Below, piece by piece: positions 60,170 through 64,000 of a stretch of DNA of 64,000 nucleotides. The translations under genes and the position numbers were made by a program. The DNA lies in the NCBI RefSeq assembly GCF_003265705.1, contig NW_020312849.1, forward strand, positions 344,824 to 408,823, given 5' to 3'. Every line of letters starts with the position of its first letter. The first letter of the stretch is position 1. The notes under the pieces were generated by a model. It saw only the letters and a program-made list of their open reading frames with translations, was not told where the DNA came from and made no database searches. Source of the DNA: Callorhinus ursinus (lineage: Eukaryota; Chordata; Mammalia; Carnivora; Otariidae).

Positions 60170-60741
60170 AAGGGGGAGCTGGGTGGCTCAGTCAGTAAGC
60201 ATCCTAGTCTTTTTTTGAGTTTGAGTTTGGAGTGGTGTATTATGAAGTACTGCTGTAACAAAACTGATAGATACATGTTTGTAATACTAAACATAGAACA
60301 CTCAATAAGCACCCAATCAACTATAAAAAAATTGATTTAAGTAAATCATAAGTGTAATCACAATACTGATAATTGTGTTCCCTTAAAGATTTTATTTTTT
60401 TAACTTTTTATTTTTCTAAATGAGAAAATGCCATTCACAAAAAATTTTTTTCAGAAAATACTCAGATTTTTTTTACATCAGAAACTAGTGATTTAAAAAC
60501 CAGCACTTCAATGCAACATATCATATGAAGCATCTGAGTCTTGATTTTGGCGCAGGTCATGTTCTCAGGGTGTGAGATGGAGCACTCCCCACCACCACCA
60601 GCTCCATGCTCAGGAAGGAGTCTGGCTGAGATTCTCTCTCTCTCCCTCTCCCTCCACCCTCCCCTCTGTGTTCGCCCATGTGCATGCGCTCCTGCTCTCT
60701 CTCTCTTTCAAATAAATGAATAAATCTTAAAATAAAAAAAG
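60170..60741 (+). mobile_element. Old carnivore SINE split by a ~324-bp insertion
   Basis: The SINE head lies at 60,170-60,203 ('gagctgggtggctcagtcag'). The rest resumes at 60,528 ('aagcatctgagtcttgattt') and runs to the A-rich tail at about 60,741. The boundary word AAGCATC occurs on both sides (60,197-60,203 and 60,528-60,534), as expected for a target-site duplication. Confidence 0.8.
60204..60527. mobile_element. Unidentified insertion inside the SINE
   Basis: About 324 bp, AT-rich, flanked by the 7-bp duplication AAGCATC. A T-run near the left end ('ctagtctttttttgag') could be a reversed A-tail, but I do not recognise the body. Confidence 0.6.
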
Positions 60742-61127
60742 ACACAGAGAAGTATCAGTTTCCAAATACTAGGACGCATATTTGTAACTGAGCTTTGTGT
60801 CCCCTTGTGAAAGCCTTCTACACTGTTGTTTGTTCTTGGCATATTGTCACATGTTCAGTGGTGGTCTGTTAAGTTCTGTGGGAAATGTAGGTTCAAAACT
60901 CTGCACTATTGTATAGACCATTATGAGGGTAAGGTTTATATAATACAAAAATGGGAGTACTGTGTCAATGGAGAAATCAAACTGTTAAGCCAAACTGTCA
61001 ACCAGTTATTTTTTTTATCTTTTATGACAAAATTGTCTTACAGCCAATTCCTTATGGGGTGAAAATGTTTTTAAGGAAAATGCTCACAGCAAAGTAATCA
61101 TTCAATGAAAGTTTAACTTATTACTAT
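60742..61127. other. Intergenic stretch, nothing recognised
   Basis: No exon or known repeat recognised. Confidence 0.5.
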
Positions 61128-61258
61128 GCTCCTCATTTTCAGATGAAGAAATGGAGGCTCAAAGAGATTCCATTTAGTTGCTTAGGCAACTGACCACAAC
61201 AAACAAGTAGTAGAGTCAGTATTTGAACTCAGGTCTGTTTGACTCCAAAGCTACTAGA
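61128..61258 (+). repeat. MIR SINE remnant
   Basis: 'cagatgaagaaatggaggct' and 'tatttgaactcaggtctgtt' followed by 'gactccaaagct' are well-preserved MIR words. Confidence 0.85.
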
Positions 61259-61849
61259 TTTAAATGTTCCTTCCCATCGTCAATGACAACACTCAAACAT
61301 TCTAAAATCCAGGGTTGAACGGTGAATCAACAGTACTTCCAGCCCAACAGCTCAAACTCTAGTCCTGGCAAGTGTTTTAAAAACCAGCTCCAGATACTCA
61401 AAAAGGATCTGCAGAATTTGGACAAAGCAAAAATAGGGATTCAGCCTAAACAAAAAAGACGCCATTCTCTCAGCTAAAGCTGCCCAAGGGCTGTTTTGTT
61501 TGTTTTATTTTGGTTTTTGTCTGTTTTGGAAGTTAGGAGAATTGGGAATTTACATTTAAATCTCATTGTATGTCATTTATAGTTTGTTAAAATTGTGTTT
61601 AACCAAAGATAATTCTTACCATTTAACCATTGGGTTAAATAGTTCTTAACATTATTGTACATTGATGCTTCACATATAGTTCTAATGTAAATTATCCCTC
61701 CAGGCAGTGTAATATTTTAACCTGAACTATTGCAATCATTATTTTGGCACACAGACTGGGCAAAAGAGGAGAGAGCAGGCGATTGCCCCAGGAAAGCTTA
61801 TTCTAATATGGATGTTCTCTTGTTTCACTGAGGAAGTCAATGTCCTAAA

Positions 61850-62765
61850 TTGACCGTTCTGTAACATTCATTTCCAAACCCAAACTCTCAATGTTTCTCC
61901 CAAAACCACTTCTTCTGCAGTTTCCCCCATATCCATAAAAGGCAACTTCATTCTTCCGGTTGCTCAGAGCAAAAAACTTTGGAGTCACCCTTGATTCTTG
62001 ATTTTCTCTCACACTCCACATCCGGTATGTCAGCAAATCTTATTGGCTTTACTTTTAAAATATATCCAGAACCTGACCAGTTCCCCCAATCCCTTCTGCC
62101 ATCACTCTGATTCCTAATCATCATTTGCCTGGATTACCTCGAGAGCTTCCTAGCCCATGTCTGCCTTTTCCTATCTCAGTTACTCTGCAGTTACTGCTCT
62201 GCCTAAAACCTCCAAGGGTTCCTTCTCACTCAGGGTAAAGTCAAGAGCCTTGCAATGATCTATAGGCCCTATGTCATCTGCCATCTACTACCTTTTTGAC
62301 CTCATTTCCTGCTATTTACTTCATTCGGTCTTTCCAGTCAAAATGCCTTCTTCTCTGTTTCTGGAACACGTCAGCAGGTTCTTGTCCCTGGGGCTCTCCT
62401 CTCCCTCTTCCTTCTACCTAGAATGCTCTTCCCCTAGATGCCATGTATTTACAGGGCTCAAAAGTCACTTTCTCGGTGAGGTTTTCCCAGGACTCCCTAT
62501 CTAGTATTACATTTCAGTATCCCCATGTCCCCACCCCCAGTTCTTGTCATGCCCTCTCCTTGTAATACTTTTCTTCTTAGGCTTAGTCTGTGTCACTATC
62601 TACACAATATATTTTACTTATTTATTTTGTTTATTATCAGTCTCCCCACCAGATTATACACTCCATGAGTACTGGGATTTTTTTTTTCTGTCTGTTTTGC
62701 TTACCGCTATTTCCCCAGTGTCTCTCACATAATAGGTACCCAATACATTTTTGTTAAATGTTGCT
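61850..62765 (+). repeat. LINE-2 3' portion
   Basis: A long, ordered L2 match: 'tgattcttgattttctctca', 'ctcaaaagtcactttctcgg', 'tccccaccagattatacact', and the end 'aataggtacccaatacattt'. A dead copy; its frames at 62,271-62,504 and 62,544-62,732 are L2 relics. Confidence 0.8.
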
Positions 62766-63074
62766 GAATTTAATACAGAGAAAACTGAAATTATAAACTT
62801 TCTACACAAAAGGATAGCTAAAATGTTTTCCACTTACAAACTTGTTAGTTATTCAGAGAGTCCTAATTAATAGTTCTGAAATCAATTTTAATTATCTGGC
62901 AACATCATACACCAAACCGAGATATTTATATTTTCTGTTTATCCTACTTTCTGGAACATTTGATAGCAGCTTTTCACCACAAAAACATTTTTAGATTAAA
63001 ATTACTTTGCCCCCTATGGTTATCTGTGGGCACTGGTAACAAATTGTTTGCTAGTGCTAAGTGAGTCTATGCTG

Positions 63075-63165
63075 ATTGGCCATTGGGAACTCTAACAAAC
63101 TTTAAATTTCAGCAAAATTTGCCCGGAGACTGCTAATCCTGTGGAAGAAGCCAGGTATTCTGAAG
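63075..63165 (+). promoter_or_regulatory. Promoter-like arrangement and possible non-coding first exon (MEPE candidate)
   Basis: ATTGG (63,075-63,079, with a second at 63,082-63,086) lies 26 bp upstream of TTTAAA (63,101-63,106), the same spacing as inverted CCAAT to inverted TATA in IBSP. A start near 63,125 would give a short exon ending at donor AAG|GTAAAA (63,165) or CAG|GTATTC (63,154). It is 11.6 kb downstream of IBSP on the same strand, where MEPE begins in mammals. No coding exon is visible in the remaining 0.8 kb, so this is an inference. Confidence 0.35.
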
Positions 63166-64000
63166 GTAAAAGATATCAGGTAATTTGGCTCTCTTGATAT
63201 TCTTGATAGCAAATAGCTTTATAATGTAGTTTACATTTTCAAGATATATGCCATCCAATTAGGGAGATCGCTTTTGAAAATAAATGTATATTGAAAGTAT
63301 TCTCTACTCAGGACAACTGTGTAATATTTAGTGCTTTACTTTATAAAATATAAAATATGTTACCAAGTTCTGGAAATTATCAACTAAAATTGAAAGCTTG
63401 GTAGCAACTTCCTCTTTGATTTAGGTGTTAACATTATCAAGATCCACCATAATCCAAAGGCTCTAATTTTACTCTACATCTTCACTTACAAACCAGAATA
63501 AGGATAATGTGATCATATTCATAGTTTTAAACCTTATCTGTGCAGATATTTCTACTGATCAGCATTAAGGCATTTGATGGCTTGTATTGTCCTGCTCTCT
63601 AAAATACTTGGATGGCTAAATTATAGTTAGTATTAAGATCCTGAAAATTATATTGTTTAGATGAGAATAGCCTAGAGTTTTAGAATATATTTAACAGTTA
63701 CATTATTTCTTCAAATAAAAATTTTTACCTTGAAATGTTTAAAGATTGCAACAGTATTTAGACTATTATTCCCATCAAAAGTGTTTTCCCCAAATAATCT
63801 CAAAGAGTGGTATAAATATTTTATTCTCATATTGGTTGCTATGTGTCTGTGTGGTAGTCAGAAAAATACTTAATATTCATCAAAACCAACAGCTTAGTAA
63901 TTCACAGTTATATTGACATTTTTTTCAATAATGGCTACTTGACTTAAATGAGCTCACTAGATCCTCTTAGTATATTCACCGAAGTATAAACATGTGCCTT
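63166..64000. other. Intergenic or MEPE intron 1, nothing recognised
   Basis: AT-rich sequence without a recognisable exon, signal peptide or recent repeat up to the window end. Confidence 0.5.

Noticed and set aside
1..64000. CRISPR array, bacterial operons, riboswitches or another prokaryotic system
   Set aside because: The window is plainly mammalian, with spliced IBSP, SINEs and L1s. No regularly spaced repeats of CRISPR type are present.

Overview
This is nuclear DNA from a mammal, very probably a caniform carnivore of the arctoid group (bear, seal or mustelid type). Three things support this: dispersed tRNA-derived SINEs with the carnivore head (gcctgggtggctcagtcg) and a CT-rich tail ending in aaataaaatctt; carnivore-type LINE-1 copies; and one recognisable gene, IBSP (bone sialoprotein). 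The SINEs carry the body 'gtcatgatcccagggtcctggg', unlike the dog SINEC_Cf and cat CAN-SINE consensus as I remember them. The organism call is an inference from repeat type.

Layout. Positions 1-37,600 are gene-free and repeat-rich. The core is a nest of L1 insertions (about 7.9-24.0 kb). An old plus-strand L1 (L1-B) was split by an essentially full-length plus-strand L1 (L1-A, 10,354-20,780). L1-A was split in turn by a minus-strand, internally deleted L1 (L1-C, 13,689-17,164). Young L1 tails, a SINE and a solo LTR later landed in the same nest. Further along are a twin-primed mini-L1 with a perfect 17-bp target duplication (25.2 kb), a large inverted repeat with 141-bp arms (27.26-27.60 kb), many SINEs, and older L2, MIR and L1M remnants.

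Positions 37,600-51,565 hold the complete IBSP gene on the plus strand. It has a promoter with inverted CCAAT and inverted TATA boxes, a non-coding first exon, six coding exons and a poly(A) signal. The six coding exons join in frame to 317 codons, equal to the human protein length, and every intron is phase 0 as in the SIBLING family. A 400-base assembly gap (45,961-46,360) lies in intron 5 inside an AT-rich tract. No coding exon is affected.

Positions 51,566-64,000 are intergenic, with MIR, L2, MITE and SINE copies. At 63,075-63,165 there is a promoter-like arrangement with the same CCAAT-to-TATA spacing as IBSP, followed by splice donors. In mammals MEPE follows IBSP on the same strand, so this is a speculative candidate for MEPE exon 1. 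Apart from IBSP, none of the open reading frames looks like a host gene. I found no undescribed gene system. The most interesting structures are the nested L1s, the large hairpin, the IBSP promoter with its SINE-adjacent exon 2, and the possible MEPE start.
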